Numbered from the stretch's first letter, positions 11,129-22,084 are shown. The stretch: 64,000 nucleotides of DNA from Antedon mediterranea (GCF_964355755.1 NC_092670.1:30057795-30121794), one strand, 5' to 3'. Program-made: numbers and translations. The notes: a model not told the origin generated them from the letters alone.

Positions 11129-12329
11129 AAACATATATTTCTAACAATTTTGACACCATACTGTGACTAGCGGTTTCCAAGATACAGAGTACGTTAAATT
11201 AAACATGGCCGACATTTTTAATTATGCAAATTAGGCTACTTCCTGTTGTCGAAAAATGTCCTACCGTTGATAAATGTGTTCAGTGGAGTCTAAAGACGAT
11301 ATTTCATCAAATTTCTTGCAATTAGTTTGATTTAAAAGTCTAAATCCCATGTACTATATACTAGGTTTACACCTTACAAAATCCCCTATATTATGGACAG
11401 CACAATGGATGGCGCACTACTCCAAAAAAAATTAATGCTATTAAATCTACGGTTCATCGCGGTACGTATGAGGTATGTATCCAATGCGGAGATTTGTCCC
11501 GACGTTTTTCCATTGTGCTCGTCTATGTCAGAATTAAGCATCATTTATATAGCTAATCATAATGTTGGCTAACAGCCAATTTAAGAACATCTTTTGAGTA
11601 AACCAATCAAACTTGTTAATGATATTTTTCGATGTCATTTCCTCGAATTTTTATTAATATTACATAGGCCAATGTCTTATATTTTTTTCATAAGCAAACA
11701 GGAGTAAGTGATACGGTCGTTAATTTGTAAAGAAATAAACATAACAAATGGTAGACATAATCATTAATTATGCAGCAAGTTACCAATCTTTGCCTACCTC
11801 TTCTTTGTTGGGTGCAGATGGCGTTAGTTGCAACACAATGTCCCATGTAAGTACAAATGTGTTTTTTTTTCAATTAGGCCTACTTTATTATTTAGTTAAG
11901 AGTAATTATTTACACCCATCCCCCTTTATTTCTCAAAATTTTAATTAATAAATTTCTTCTTTTTCCCAATTACTTTTAAATTGTTGGGTTCCTGATTCTT
12001 TTTGCTGGTTTTAAAATATTCCTTTTGTAATAAGTAACCGTAACATTACAAGTATATCATATAATTCTGTTATGTTTTAAGCTACATTCACGACGATGAC
12101 GTTGATAGTAATGACCAATGATAGATGTACGGATGAACGAGCGAATCAATTGTATCTTTCTTTTTTTTTTGTATCGGTGCTTTAGTGATTTTGATTGTTC
12201 AGGTCCAAATTGATATATGATTTATCCAGAAAATGGTAAATGGAGATACAGATCACCAAGAGGATCAATATATGATGCAGGTAACATAGAATATGTATGT
12301 GTGTTTGTGAATAGAAACACATTATTATT
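11129..12329. other. Non-coding stretch
   Basis: No gene was recognised. The segment 11143-11190 (ccatactgtgactagcggtttccaagata) resembles 5460-5500 (ccatattgtgtg...ttagtggttgctaagatat), so an older repeat may surround the whole nested stack. Confidence 0.4.
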
Positions 12330-13060
12330 ATTGTTGTTGTTGTTGTTTTTGTTGTTGAAAGAAGTTAATAGGGCATACTATTTTTTTTAATGAATATTAA
12401 TATAGAAAAGGGCTATATATGTATAAAAATAATAATGGTAAAATCTAGTATTAATTAATATTATAATAAATAAGATGAAAGCACTGTTCAGTTCATATCT
12501 TATTGATATTAGATAGTCTTGATCATCGAAGACTGCGAACGTATCGATTTGGTTAGTTTCATTATGATGTTTTCAAAATCAAAAAATGGAATTATAGTTT
12601 TAATGAGTAATTAAAACAGTGCTGCTGTTTTGTATGTTTTTTTTATATATACCGAAATAAATAAATAATTCTCGTTTCAGTATCGCTAATAAGTACATTG
12701 TACTTTCACATTCGTTGTTGAATTTCTATTCATGTTAACTAATTATTAGGATTAATTATTATTAGGATAAGATACACTTAGAAATTAAAATTTGTAAGTG
12801 TATGTTATCCTAATAATTCCATATGCCTATTTGTATTTTCAAACGCAAGTTTTGTATATTACAATATACAGTGAAACATAAGTGAAATTACGGGACCCAC
12901 ATATTATGTTCTAATTATTGTTTGTGACGTCATAATGTTGACGTATTAATTTGAAAAAAGCGATTAAAAAAATATATAATTTTATTTAAATGGACAACAC
13001 ATCACAACATCCGGTAGACACAATATTATTTGCAGGAAACACAATAATAGCGTAATAACT
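12330..13060 (+). repeat. Tandem duplication, copy A (~0.73 kb)
   Basis: Copy A and copy B share agaagttaatagggcatact, catcgaagactgcgaacgta, the hairpin segment, and catccggtagacacaatatt in the same order. Both copies begin after a (TTG)n run. Neither contains an ORF. Confidence 0.85.
12758..12819. repeat. Imperfect hairpin, copy A
   Basis: This corresponds to the perfect hairpin at 13830-13889. The left arm carries two changes relative to the right arm, while the right arm is identical to that of copy B. Confidence 0.7.
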
Positions 13061-13218
13061 GTTGCTGTTGCTGTTGTTGTTGAGAGAAGTTAATAGGGCA
13101 TACTATTTTAAATTAATATTTATAGAAAAAAGCTATATATATACGTATAAAAATAACAATGGTAAAAACTAGTATTAATTACTATTTGTCATAAATAAGA
13201 TAAAAGCATTGTTCAGTT

Positions 13219-13555
13219 CATATCTTGTTGATATCTCTACTCTACCTCACTCACTCACAATCTTTTCATCTTAACGTGTCTTCCTCTTCTGTGCTTGACA
13301 TTAAAACTGCCCTTAAGATGTAATCTATAATGTATTACACTTATATTAATTATTATAATAATAATAACAATAATCATAATACCAATAATTTAAAAAAATA
13401 ATAACTACAACAGTAGTAATTACTATATTGTTTATGTGTTTAAATTTTAAATGTAAATATGTATATGTTTGTATGATGTAGTATGTTTAAGCGGATATTA
13501 GCCATTGATGGCATTTGCAACAATAAAGAAATTGAATTGAATTGAATTGAATTGA
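13219..13555 (+). mobile_element. Retroposon 3' end with (TTGAA)n tail
   Basis: It is absent from copy A of the duplication, so it is a clean insertion. It ends ttgcaacaataaagaaattgaattgaattgaat, a tail style of non-LTR retroposons. A short ttgatat repeat is found at both junctions and is a likely target duplication. It contains no coding sequence. Confidence 0.75.
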
Positions 13556-13829
13556 TATTAGATAAACTTGATCATCGAAGACTGCGAACGTATCTATTTG
13601 GTTAGTTTCATTATGATGTTTTCAAAATCACAAAATGGAATTATAGTTTTAATGAGTAATTAAAACAGTGCTGCTGTTTTGTATGTTTTTTTTATATATA
13701 CCGAAATAAATAAATAATTCTCGTTTCAGTGTCGCTATTAAGTACATTGTACTTTCACATGCGGTGTTATTCTAAATTGGGAATTTCTATTCATGTCACC
13801 ACCACTTATTAGGATTAATTATTATTATT

Positions 13830-13889
13830 ATTATTAGGATAACATACACTTACAAATTAAAATTTGTAAGTGTATGTTATCCTAATAAT
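13830..13889. repeat. Perfect 29-bp-stem hairpin
   Basis: The left arm at 13830-13858 is exactly complementary to 13861-13889 with a two-base spacer (aa). The core is taggataacatacactta. In copy A only the left arm has diverged. Confidence 0.85.
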
Positions 13890-14148
13890 TCCATATGCCT
13901 ATTTGTATTTTCAAACGCAAGTTTTGTTTATTATACTGCATTATACAATATACAATGAAACATAAGTGAAATTACAGGACCCACATATTATTTTCTAATT
14001 GTTGTTTGTGACGTCAACAAAATGTTGACGTATTAATTTGACAAAAACGATTAAAAAGATCTATAATTTTATTCAAATGGCCAAGACAACATCACAACAT
14101 CCGGTAGACACAATATTTGCATGAAATAATAATAGTGTAATAACATGC

Positions 14149-14825
14149 TTACCTAACCTCTTCGGGCCTCGTGGCCAATAATGCTGTAGTGTCAATTTTC
14201 CAGTTGGTTCTATCGGCGACGATTTGTTTTGCTTTGTTCTATGTCCTTCATCTTTCTGGTATTCATGTCATTCTTGCTAGCACTGACTATTGTTTGTCAG
14301 TCTCATGGCAATCCATTTTCATCTTTTGATTTTGGTCTCTTCGCTTATTCTTTTCATTTTGTTGTTTTTAAATGTATTAGATTTTCGTTAGGATAATTAT
14401 ATATTCGAGTGTATAACATATTGCCATCTTATTTTAAGAAGCCGTCGTAGACATTTGAATAAACATGTATCAAGATTTTAGTTATCATGTTCATTGATTT
14501 TCCAGGTCTGTAGGTGGTGTAGATTTAGGTGAATTATTTAAGTTTTTATTGAACAGCATGGAATACGATTGGATGGTGTGAATTTTATACGAATTAATTA
14601 TTGCTGGATGGCATGTATTATGTATTTTTGGTGGGTTTGGCTTTCCATAGAAGAGTGAAATTTTACTCTTTCCTGCTTTTCTGAATCCGGCTGATTCATC
14701 TCCGAGTTTCCTGTTCATTTCCTTGTAAATTATATCTATGATGATCCTACCAAACACTTGACTCGGTACAGAATTCAATGCTATTCCTCTCAAATTTCCT
14801 AGGAATCTTAATGATTAGGCCTTGT
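14149..14825 (-). pseudogene. Non-LTR retrotransposon RT remnant, C-terminal half
   Basis: On the minus strand 14793-14640 reads RGIALNSVPSQVFGRIIIDI and then GDESAGFRKAGKS, the RT motif region (RGI-L-S-P-K-F, then EQAGFR-GRSC in intact relatives). The 3' end at 14224-14149 reads IVADRTNWKIDTTALLATRP-EEVR-stop, the typical C terminus of these LINE proteins. Most of the RT between is deleted or frameshifted. Confidence 0.75.
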
Positions 14826-15882
14826 TTATATATTTTTCGAACTTCTTCCTTTTGTCATAGGATAATAAATTATTTTACAAGCCATGTTATTGTAACATAT
14901 GTTTCATTTTTTATAAGTTCTGTTGTCATTTCATCTGTGCCACCTGATTTTCTGTCTTTTTATCACTTTTAATTCTGAAGAGCTTTAAGTCGTTACGATG
15001 TACAGTAGGTGAAATTACGCGACAAAAGTTAATCAAATTTGTAGACGTGATTGACGTCATCAAAACAATAATGTTGGTAACCTGTTGGAAAGAAGATTGT
15101 TTGAGCAACAACATAATAATATTTCAAACAAAATCGGGCACATAATAAGCTAAGATGCGCATGTATGGCCAGTTATATTTATTATGTGAAAGATATTGGG
15201 ATTTTTTTTTCTTTCTTTAGATAATCAGTACAAAAAATCTGTACAGAAAGAAATAAAGAAAGATGTATACTCTATAACATTATTACACTTAATAACGTCA
15301 TCTCAAAATTAGCTAAATGACTATCATGTACTGTATATACATTCTGATTCATTTAGTCATGTTTATGCTCAGTGCAGCCATACTGCGTTTGATAACGGAG
15401 GCGAAACTGTTCTTGAATATTGTTATTGTTATTATGTGCCATGATTTTATATATTTCCATATGCATATTTGCTTTTTATCCCATATAGCCTATCCGAATA
15501 CTACTCTGTTTATTTATTTATGAATTTTTTTTAAAAACTTTTTCTACTTTTTTATTATCCTTTTTATCACATATTTATAATTATAATAATAATAATTATG
15601 TATGTATAATAATGTTTGAAATGGGGGTCAGTTCTTTTTCTTATTTGACCTCAATCCACACACATGTTTCTTTTAATCTAATTTATAATTAATCTATGTT
15701 TTATTAGAATGAACAATTGTATTATTTGATGTGTTTGGAAAATTTAATAAACAAACAACAAACAAACAATGGGAGACAGCAGTTCGAGTGCTACGTTGGG
15801 AGAAGATGGAGAATGATGGTGTACTACAAAAGGCAATCTTTTGTGCGATTCAATTCCCATATCTAATCCTTATCGTTAAAAT
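14826..15882. other. Non-coding AT-rich stretch
   Basis: No gene was recognised. A short inverted pair (cagtacaaaaaatctgtac) occurs near 15226. The left part may be further decayed LINE sequence. Confidence 0.4.
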
Positions 15883-16175
15883 ATGTCACGTCGTATGCCA
15901 CATATTAGATCATTAATGGAATATTCAGCTCATGTCTGGTGCAATATTCCAGATAAAATAGGTGATGAATTGGAAAATATCCAGATTTCTGTAGCAGGGA
16001 TATGTACTGGTGCGTGAAAACATACAAGTCATGATGCATTAAGACAAGAATTAGGTTCGACAATCACATAATCCCTTCGTACATCTATGGTACACCAAAG
16101 AGTGTTAAGCTAAAAGTAGCAGGAAAAATATTAATAAATAAAGAAATAAATGTCACCTCCATTCCGAGAAATAAC
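15883..16175 (+). pseudogene. Non-LTR reverse transcriptase C-terminal fragment
   Basis: The reading RMPHIRSLMEYSAHVWCNIP, then DELENIQISVAGICTGA-stop-KHTSHDALRQELGS, matches the post-RT segment of LINE proteins (LEYASxVW, LExVQxRAARIxTG, SLxxELG). An in-frame TGA and later frameshifts show decay. It is a different piece from the LINE on the opposite strand at 14.1-14.8 kb. Confidence 0.65.
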
Positions 16176-16604
16176 GTTGGATCCTTCAGGGGTTTGATTT
16201 GTTATACTGGAAACATTTAAAAAATGCACAAATTGCTTGGAAGACGTTCATTCAAATGACAATGTCAAAATGCAATTCGACAGTATTAATAGTCACACTG
16301 GAAAATAACAACAAAGTAAAGTTTAGTCAGGCAACAGAAAACTAAACATCACTTGCTTTGTTAAAGCATCACAGCATAATATCGCATAAAGATACTCCAA
16401 ACGACGGAACAGAATCTGGTTCATGTTCTTTAGCCCAAATATCTATCAATTGTTCTAATATAACAATTTCGGTTAAATCAACTTTTCTCTTACCAGCAGG
16501 CCAAGCCCACTTAGTAAATATATCTTTCAATCTAACATACATTTCTATATACTGCACTACTTTGAGAAAAGTGCTTATCTTCATTTTATTAAAAACAAGG
16601 CCAA
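16176..16604. other. Non-coding stretch
   Basis: No gene, RNA or repeat end was recognised. Short ORFs on both strands run on into the adjacent PuPy microsatellite. Confidence 0.4.
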
Positions 16605-17182
16605 CAGCCATTAAGTCGCGTGCTACAATGCATAGTGATACCGGACCGACAGACAGACCGACAGACAGACCGACAGACAGACCGACAGACGGACAGACAG
16701 ACCGACAGACAGACTGACCGACCAACCTACCAACTGACCGAAATTACTGAACATGTTTAAAAATGTTGAAATGTTTAAAAACATTTATATTTTTTAATTT
16801 ACACGTGCGTAGCCTGTCACTTTTTAAGTGCTCGTATAACGTAATTTCGAGTTGAAAAGTAAGTCAAGAAAACAGAAATCGGGCAAAAAGAGTGCGCAAT
16901 AACATTTAACGCGCAGTGCGCGCGCAAAAATCTGCGCACTAATGGCAATTTTGTAAACGCTTAAAATTGCCTGAAACGTACTCTTATTCATCGAAAATAA
17001 ATTTTGAAAATTGTAAGCGCGCGTACGTAAGCGTTACATGCGCTACGCACGTAATTGTATTGCCATATGATGATTTATGCCCTAAAATTTATGAGTACCA
17101 AATTTTATTTAATTGTGATTCATGGTTGTGAAGATATGATTACAAACGTGATTTCGTTAAATCGTGCGTAGACCGCGTAATT
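16605..17182. mobile_element. MITE with internal gaccgacagaca microsatellite, copy 1
   Basis: It begins caaggccaacagccattaag and is nearly identical throughout to 29468-30042. It carries an internal (accgacag)n tract (16643-16715). Compared with copy 2 its right terminus is lost after cgtaattttttattgcg. Confidence 0.75.
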
Positions 17183-17295
17183 TTTTATTGCGCAACGTGA
17201 AAACATAACCACATCGATTCCTGGCCATAAGGAATATACTGTGAAAAATTGACTTAGCTAGATTAAACTGATATCAAGATAAGGTCAGAAAGCGA

Positions 17296-17374
17296 TAAAA
17301 CGCATAGTGATACCGGACCGACAGACAGACCGACAGACCGACAGACAGACCGACAGACAGACCGACCGACCGAC
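17296..17374. repeat. (ACCGACAG)n microsatellite with MITE-like leader
   Basis: The sequence gcatagtgataccggaccgacag repeats the leader found at 16630. This is probably a second, truncated piece of the same MITE family. Confidence 0.65.
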
Positions 17375-17511
17375 ATAGTGAACTATATACAAATTGCTTG
17401 TCTTACTTGACTCTTGAGGGTATACTCTATCACTTGAATTGACCATTTATTCAAAAATATTTCTATAAATATGAAATGGATTGTAATAATTGGGGCTTAT
17501 CTACAAACATA

Positions 17512-17517
<6 letters not shown>

Positions 17518-17579
<62 letters not shown>
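17518..17579. repeat. (TA)n microsatellite
   Basis: About 60 bases of uninterrupted alternating TA. ORFs rich in YI dipeptides across it are artefacts. Confidence 0.95.
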
Positions 17580-17581
<2 letters not shown>

Positions 17582-17589
17582 TTCTAAAC

Positions 17590-18779
17590 ATTCGGCCCCT
17601 AAAGGACTTCAATTTTATGTCACATCTGGTATTCGATTTGCAGATGATGGCATGCGTTCTCGTTGAAACGCTGTCCTTCACAAAAATGCTTGTGAACTAA
17701 ATGAGATCAAAATTGGCAATTGCCGCAAAATCCTCACTGAGTTTGACGTTGAAATTCACTCTAGAACTAAGAAGTTGAAAAGAGAACGTCCTGCATCCGA
17801 GTTTCAGAACAAACTCAGGATTATCGCCAATGATTGCCGTAAGCAATCAACGGTAATGGGCCGAAGGGGACATCACAAATGTGGTCTACCAGCAGACCTG
17901 GTCATTTCAACACAAGTTGGATGATTTCAGAGATTTTAAGAAACCCTGCAGAAGGTTCGTACGGACTTATACCATAAATCGGAGCAACACCTCTGATTCA
18001 GTTGTTGAAATTAATTGTCGACTTTCCGAAGGAGAGAAAAAACTTCGGCGCACAATAACTATCTTTGGATATGGAGTCTTTCTCCAGAAGATTACGATTA
18101 CGTGAACATTTTGCTGATTCAGACAGCAGCACCACGCAAAACGAAGGCAACGCTAACAAATTTAAACCAAACAGTTCCTGGAATCCGCCTAAAAATCATT
18201 GTCCAGCTTTAGAAACATTTATTCAGGCTATTGAGGAGGATGTACAAAACTACGTCCCGAGTCCAGATAAACGTGACAATCTCTCAAAACAAAAGAGGCA
18301 GGCCATTGCCAAATTGCGTCAGCGTAATGATATCATCATTAAAACCGCTGACAAAGGTTCTGCCACTGTTGCTATGGACATCAACTTTATGAAGAGGAGT
18401 CCTTAGGACAGCTAAACAATCTTCTTCATTATCGTAAACTTACAACGGATCCCACCCCGAAAATTGCGGATAAGGTGGCCAAATCTGTTTCTGTGATGGT
18501 AAAAAAAACACTCCATCGATCCTAAAATTGGACATCATTTGGCACAGGTCAATCCAGTTCCAGGCAGATTTTATTTCCTACCTAAAATCCACAAAGCAGG
18601 CAATCCTGGTAGACCCATTATTTCGGGCAATGGCACTGCTATAGAGAAAATTTCTGAATATGTGGATGATTTACTTAGACCATATGTGACTGATCTCCCT
18701 TCATACATTCAGGACTCCACGGACTTTTTCCGCAAAATTAACCAAATTCAAAATTTACCTAATAATTCTGTTCTGGACT
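17590..18779 (+). pseudogene. Penelope-like element reverse transcriptase, N-terminal part
   Basis: The frames together give LRLREHFADSDSS, WNPPKNHCPALETFIQAIEE, DNLSKQKRQAIAKLRQR, then DIIIKTADKGSATVAMD and FYFLPKIHKAGNPGRPIISG. The DKGSA and LPKIHK-x-GNPGRPI motifs are diagnostic of Penelope-like RT. The reading stops at 18779 before the palm YxDD, where the tRNA-like unit array begins. Several frameshifts are present (near 18060, 18405 and 18510). Confidence 0.85.
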
Positions 18780-19212
18780 AGTGCTGTTCCACCGTACCAC
18801 GACGAGAATGTTAAAGAGTCGTTATTCAATCGAGTTTGAACAATACCACGAAAGCCCCAGTGGTCTAATGGTTAGGAAAACTGCATATCAAGCAGACGGT
18901 CCGAGTTCGAGTCTCAGTTGGGGCGACTTTTTCTCATTCTCACAGATTTCCTCATCTTTATCGTTTCAAATTAATTAATTAAAAAAAATTGCAGTGTATC
19001 ACAGGCCGGTTTGAAATTAATGTTCTTTGCCTGTTGTGTTTATATATATAAAAGTATCTCTTCGGAGATCCCGCTTCGTGAATGAAAATACTGAATAGAG
19101 GAGGGTGTATCAATTTGATCTCTGGTGCGCGTGCGTACAATTGAGGACTAGTGCTGTTCCGCCGTACCACGACGAGAATGTTAAAGAGTCGCTATCCAAT
19201 CGAGTTTGAACA
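18779..19212 (+). repeat. 370-bp tRNA-bearing tandem unit (one full plus partial copy)
   Basis: The word ctagtgctgttcc...gttaaagagtcg occurs at 18779 and again at 19149, a 370-bp period. The second copy stops at about 19213, where the 367-bp array starts. A dispersed copy lies at 3190-3480. Confidence 0.8.
18854..18924 (+). tRNA. tRNA-like sequence (Glu/Asp-like body, ATC anticodon)
   Basis: The 71 bases fold as a cloverleaf. The acceptor gccccag pairs with ttggggc (last pair G-T). The D arm is tggtctaatggttagg, the anticodon stem ctgc/gcag carries loop atatcaa with T33 and ATC at 34-36, and the T arm ccgag/ctcag has loop ttcgagt and one mismatch. A five-T run follows six bases downstream as a possible terminator. 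Eukaryotic Asp tRNAs normally use GTC, so this may be a decayed Asp/Glu relative. Confidence 0.5.
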
Positions 19213-19450
19213 ATATATGATCATGTTCCGAATATGAGCACTGTTTCTATAATTTACAGTATGATTTATATATAATTTACACAGAGCTACGCAACATCAT
19301 TGATTTACATATACACAATATTATTTAAAAAACCGTTGCGAATTAAAGTTGGAATTTATTCTGACTTGTTAAGCCTCCACTGATTGTGAGGGCGTTTGTT
19401 GTATGAGAGAATGTATCTGGTGGGTGAAAATCTGTGATAATACCATACAT

Positions 19451-19521
19451 GGCTCTGTGGTCTAGTGGTATGATACTCGCCCTGTAAGCGAGAGGTTGCA
19501 GGTTCGAATCCCGCCAGAGAC
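19451..19521 (+). tRNA. tRNA-like gene, array unit 1 (Pro-like body, TGT anticodon)
   Basis: It has a tggtctagtgg A box and a ggttcgaatcc B box. The anticodon stem ctcgc/gcgag encloses loop cctgtaa, which puts TGT (Thr) at the anticodon but C rather than T at position 33. The body, with ctcgc-gcgagagg, most resembles tRNA-Pro from my memory of that family. There are mismatches at pair 2:71 (G-A) and in the T stem (A-C). A six-T Pol III terminator begins three bases downstream. Whether it makes a charged tRNA is open. Confidence 0.6.
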
Positions 19522-19817
19522 ATTTTTTCATACAACTAAAAAATACAGAACTTTCGCCAATGAGCTATGCTCGACGCGATTATGAGATCATTTTCCGAAT
19601 ATGAGCACTGTTTCTATAATTTACAGTATGATTTATATATAATTTACACAGTGCTACGCAACATCATTGATTTACATATACACAATATTATTTAAATAAC
19701 CGTTGCGAATTAAAGTTGGAATTTATTCTGACTTGTTAAGCCTCCACTGATTGTGAGGGCGTTTGTTGTATGAGAGAATGTATCTGGTGGGTGAAAATCT
19801 GTGATAATACCATACAT

Positions 19818-19888
19818 GGCTCTGTGGTCTAGTGATATGATACTCGCCCTGTAAGCGAGAGGTTGCAGGTTCGAATCCCGCCAGAGAC
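19818..19888 (+). tRNA. tRNA-like gene, array unit 2
   Basis: Identical to unit 1 except for a G-to-A change in the D loop (agtgatatg instead of agtggtatg), which alters the invariant GG of the A box. The T-run terminator is kept. Confidence 0.55.
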
Positions 19889-20184
19889 ATTTTTTCATAC
19901 AACTAAAAAATACGGAACTTTCGCCAATGAGCTATGCTCGACGCGATTATGAGATCATGTTCCGAATATGAGCACTGTTTCTATAATTTACAGTATGATT
20001 TATATATAATTTACACAGTGCTACGCAACATGATTGATTTACATATACACAATATTATTTAAAAAACCGTTGCGAATTAAAGTTGGAATTTATTCTGACT
20101 TGTTAAGCCTCCACTGATTGTGAGGGCGTTTGTTGTATGAGAGAATGTATCTGGTGGGTGAAAATCTGTGATAATACCATACAT

Positions 20185-20255
20185 GGCTCTGTGGTCTAGT
20201 GGTATGATACTCGCCCTGTAAGCGAGAGGTTGCAGGTTCGAATCCCGCCAGAGAC
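20185..20255 (+). tRNA. tRNA-like gene, array unit 3
   Basis: Identical in sequence to unit 1, including anticodon loop cctgtaa and the downstream T-run. Confidence 0.6.
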
Positions 20256-20364
20256 ATTTTTTCATACAACTAAAAAATACGGAACTTTCGCCAATGAGCT
20301 ATGCTCGACGCGATTATGAGATCATGTTCCGAATATGAGCACTGTTTCTATAATTTACAGTATG

Positions 20365-20369
<5 letters not shown>

Positions 20370-20404
<35 letters not shown>
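20370..20404. repeat. (TA)n microsatellite
   Basis: Alternating TA that terminates the fourth partial array unit and precedes Penelope-type 3' flank. Confidence 0.95.
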
Positions 20405-20408
<4 letters not shown>

Positions 20409-20478
20409 ACCCAGGCAGCACTTGCCAGCTCTTATCCTTTGACATTATCCAAATTCCTTCACTTGCACCGATGAAGGG
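20405..20478 (+). mobile_element. Penelope-like 3' region, left of the LTR insertion
   Basis: The sequence ends accgatgaaggg, and after the LTR element it resumes ctagtgttgcccgaaagctctgc at 25258. The joined word gatgaagggctagtgttgcccgaaagc is familiar from Penelope terminal repeats, where a hammerhead motif lies. The LTR element therefore inserted inside a Penelope copy. Confidence 0.6.
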
Positions 20479-20611
20479 TGTGATGGGTTTGTCACACGGA
20501 AGTGAGCCCTCTAGAGTAAAAGAGAGGAGAGGAATAAAGATGGACGACAACTACAACGTGTTTTGTTATGTTCTTATTGTTGGTTTCAGCCTATCGAGCG
20601 AGCCCGTAACA
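20479..20611 (+). repeat. 5' LTR
   Basis: It runs from tgtgatgggtttgtcacacg to gagcccgtaaca (TG...CA) and differs from the 3' LTR at only about two positions. The sequence tgtgatgggtttgtcaca is itself near-palindromic. At 133 bp it is short for the family. Confidence 0.95.
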
Positions 20612-20962
20612 CATTGCGGGGTCATCCGGGAACAAAGTACGGAATTGTAGTTGTAGATGGAACTGATGGTAATTTTAGTTGTTTATTCTAAGCTGGTTTT
20701 AGGTTTATAGGCGTTTTATAACGAACGAGGTTTGGCGGTCGTCGAACCAGTACACTATGTTGTTGTTTTAGGCTTGTGTAGGCTTGCCTGTGATACTAGA
20801 AGTCGGGTTGGCTTTGATTTTAGGGGTCTAGTTATTGAGACCACGGCGCACGGTAGGTTTAATACTGTGTGGGCTTGGCAGGTAATTTATTACTGGTGCC
20901 TTAATTATCGTCATATTGGTTATTATTTTAACCTGTGTTTTTGTTTGTTTCAAATAGAAACT

Positions 20963-21958
20963 ATGTCAGAAAGTGATTTTGACGAGGAATTTTTGGATAG
21001 CATGTCCATTGAGGTGGTAGCTCAGCTATCAGAGGAGCGTCTGCGACTCCTAGGTACTAGGGTTGGAGCATCTATAAATGATTCCATGAATAAATATGAC
21101 TTAATAAATGTGATTGGAAGTCATGTTGGTTTAATTACTCATGAATCCGTAAAAACTGCGGGGAATGAGGTCGAGTTGTCTAGAATTGAGTTGGAACGTG
21201 AAAAATATAATTTTTGAAAGAAGAAAAATAGAGATTCTAGAGATGCAAACTCAAAGAGAAATGGAAAAAGGAAATCATGAATTGAGTTAAGGAAATTAGA
21301 ATTAGCTAAACCAAATGGGTCACACCACACGTGTTTCTACACCTAATGATTCAGAGATTACTCAGAATATTAAATGGGTTCCCAAGTTTAATGAGGACGA
21401 GGTAGAGACATATTTTTTAGCTTTTGAGAAAATTGCTAATAAGGTGGCCTGCTAGACACTGGACTGTGTTGTTACAAACTGCTCTTGTGGGTAAAGCCCA
21501 AGAGGTATTTTCTGCTTTGGCTGATGATCAATGTGAAAGCTATGATGCGGTTAAAACTGCTGTTTTGTCAGCTTATGAGTTAGTTCCAGAGGCGTATCGT
21601 CAGACATTTCGGAACTTAGGTAAACCTTATGATCAAACGTTTACAGAATTTGCACGTAAGAAGCAGATTCTTTTTGATAGATGGTGTAGTTCGGAAGGAG
21701 TAAAGAGTGAATTTGGAAAGCTTCGTGAGCTTATGTTAGTTGAGGAGTTTAAATCTTGTTCCCCTACTGAAGTTCGTACACATCTAGAGGAGCAGAAAGT
21801 GGATAATTTAATGAAAGCGGCTTCTGTTGCCGATAACTATGTGCTCACGCACAAGGTGGTAAATATCAAATCGGTTTCCAAATCTGTTGATGATTCTAAG
21901 GTCCAAAGTCAGAAAACTACAGTTAATAGTAGTAGTAAATTTGTAAGAACTTGTGGAT
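20963..21958 (+). pseudogene. Gag with SCAN-like capsid domain
   Basis: The start ATG at 20963 opens MSESDFDEEFLDSM. A charged, coiled-coil-like segment (ELSRIELEREK..., IEILEMQTQREMEK) crosses frameshifts near 21215 and 21285. The capsid part (PKFNEDEVETYFLAFEKIA, then WTVLLQTALVGKAQEVFSAL) continues after another frameshift near 21440. It then reads YELVPEAYRQTFRN, FTEFARKKQILFDRWC and LRELMLVEEFKSC, the SCAN domain signature, which is known to derive from Gmr1-type Gag. No CCHC knuckle is evident. A possible intron (gtaatt at 20882 to tag at 20957) precedes the ATG. Confidence 0.85.
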
Positions 21959-22084
21959 AATAAGAAACCCCAATCACTTCCAAACACGTTAGTAAATACA
22001 GTCCCGTTGAAAGTGACAGAGATTCACGTTGATGAAAGTGAGAAGTTGATCCAATCTTCAGGTCCGGAAAAAGTGCGAAAGCTA

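Larger units (their letters stand above)
13070..14140 (+). repeat. Tandem duplication, copy B, interrupted by a retroposon
   Basis: Same content as copy A plus an extra ~335 bp at about 13219-13555. The shared sequence stops at ttgttgatat and resumes after attgatatta. Confidence 0.85.
19221..20370 (+). repeat. Tandem array, exact 367-bp period, tRNA-like gene in each unit
   Basis: The word tcatgttccgaatatgagca starts at 19221, 19588, 19955 and 20322, always 367 bp apart. There are three complete units and a start of a fourth that runs into (TA)n. Units differ by only a few substitutions, so the array is young or homogenised. Each unit has an upstream segment, a tRNA-like gene and a T-run. 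Confidence 0.95.

Noticed and set aside
16358-16725. Overlapping ~119-codon ORFs on both strands
   Set aside because: Half of each is the (accgacag)n tract (TDRPTDRP or SVGLSVG). The rest has no domain and differs from the homologous MITE copy.
17463-17700. ORFs on both strands rich in YIYI
   Set aside because: Translation of the (TA)n microsatellite.
19343-20265. Three identical 62-codon minus-strand ORFs (KKCLWRDSNLQPLAYRAS)
   Set aside because: They are antisense readings of the tRNA-like gene in each 367-bp unit. The WRDSNLQP string comes from the complement of the B box and is a common artefact.
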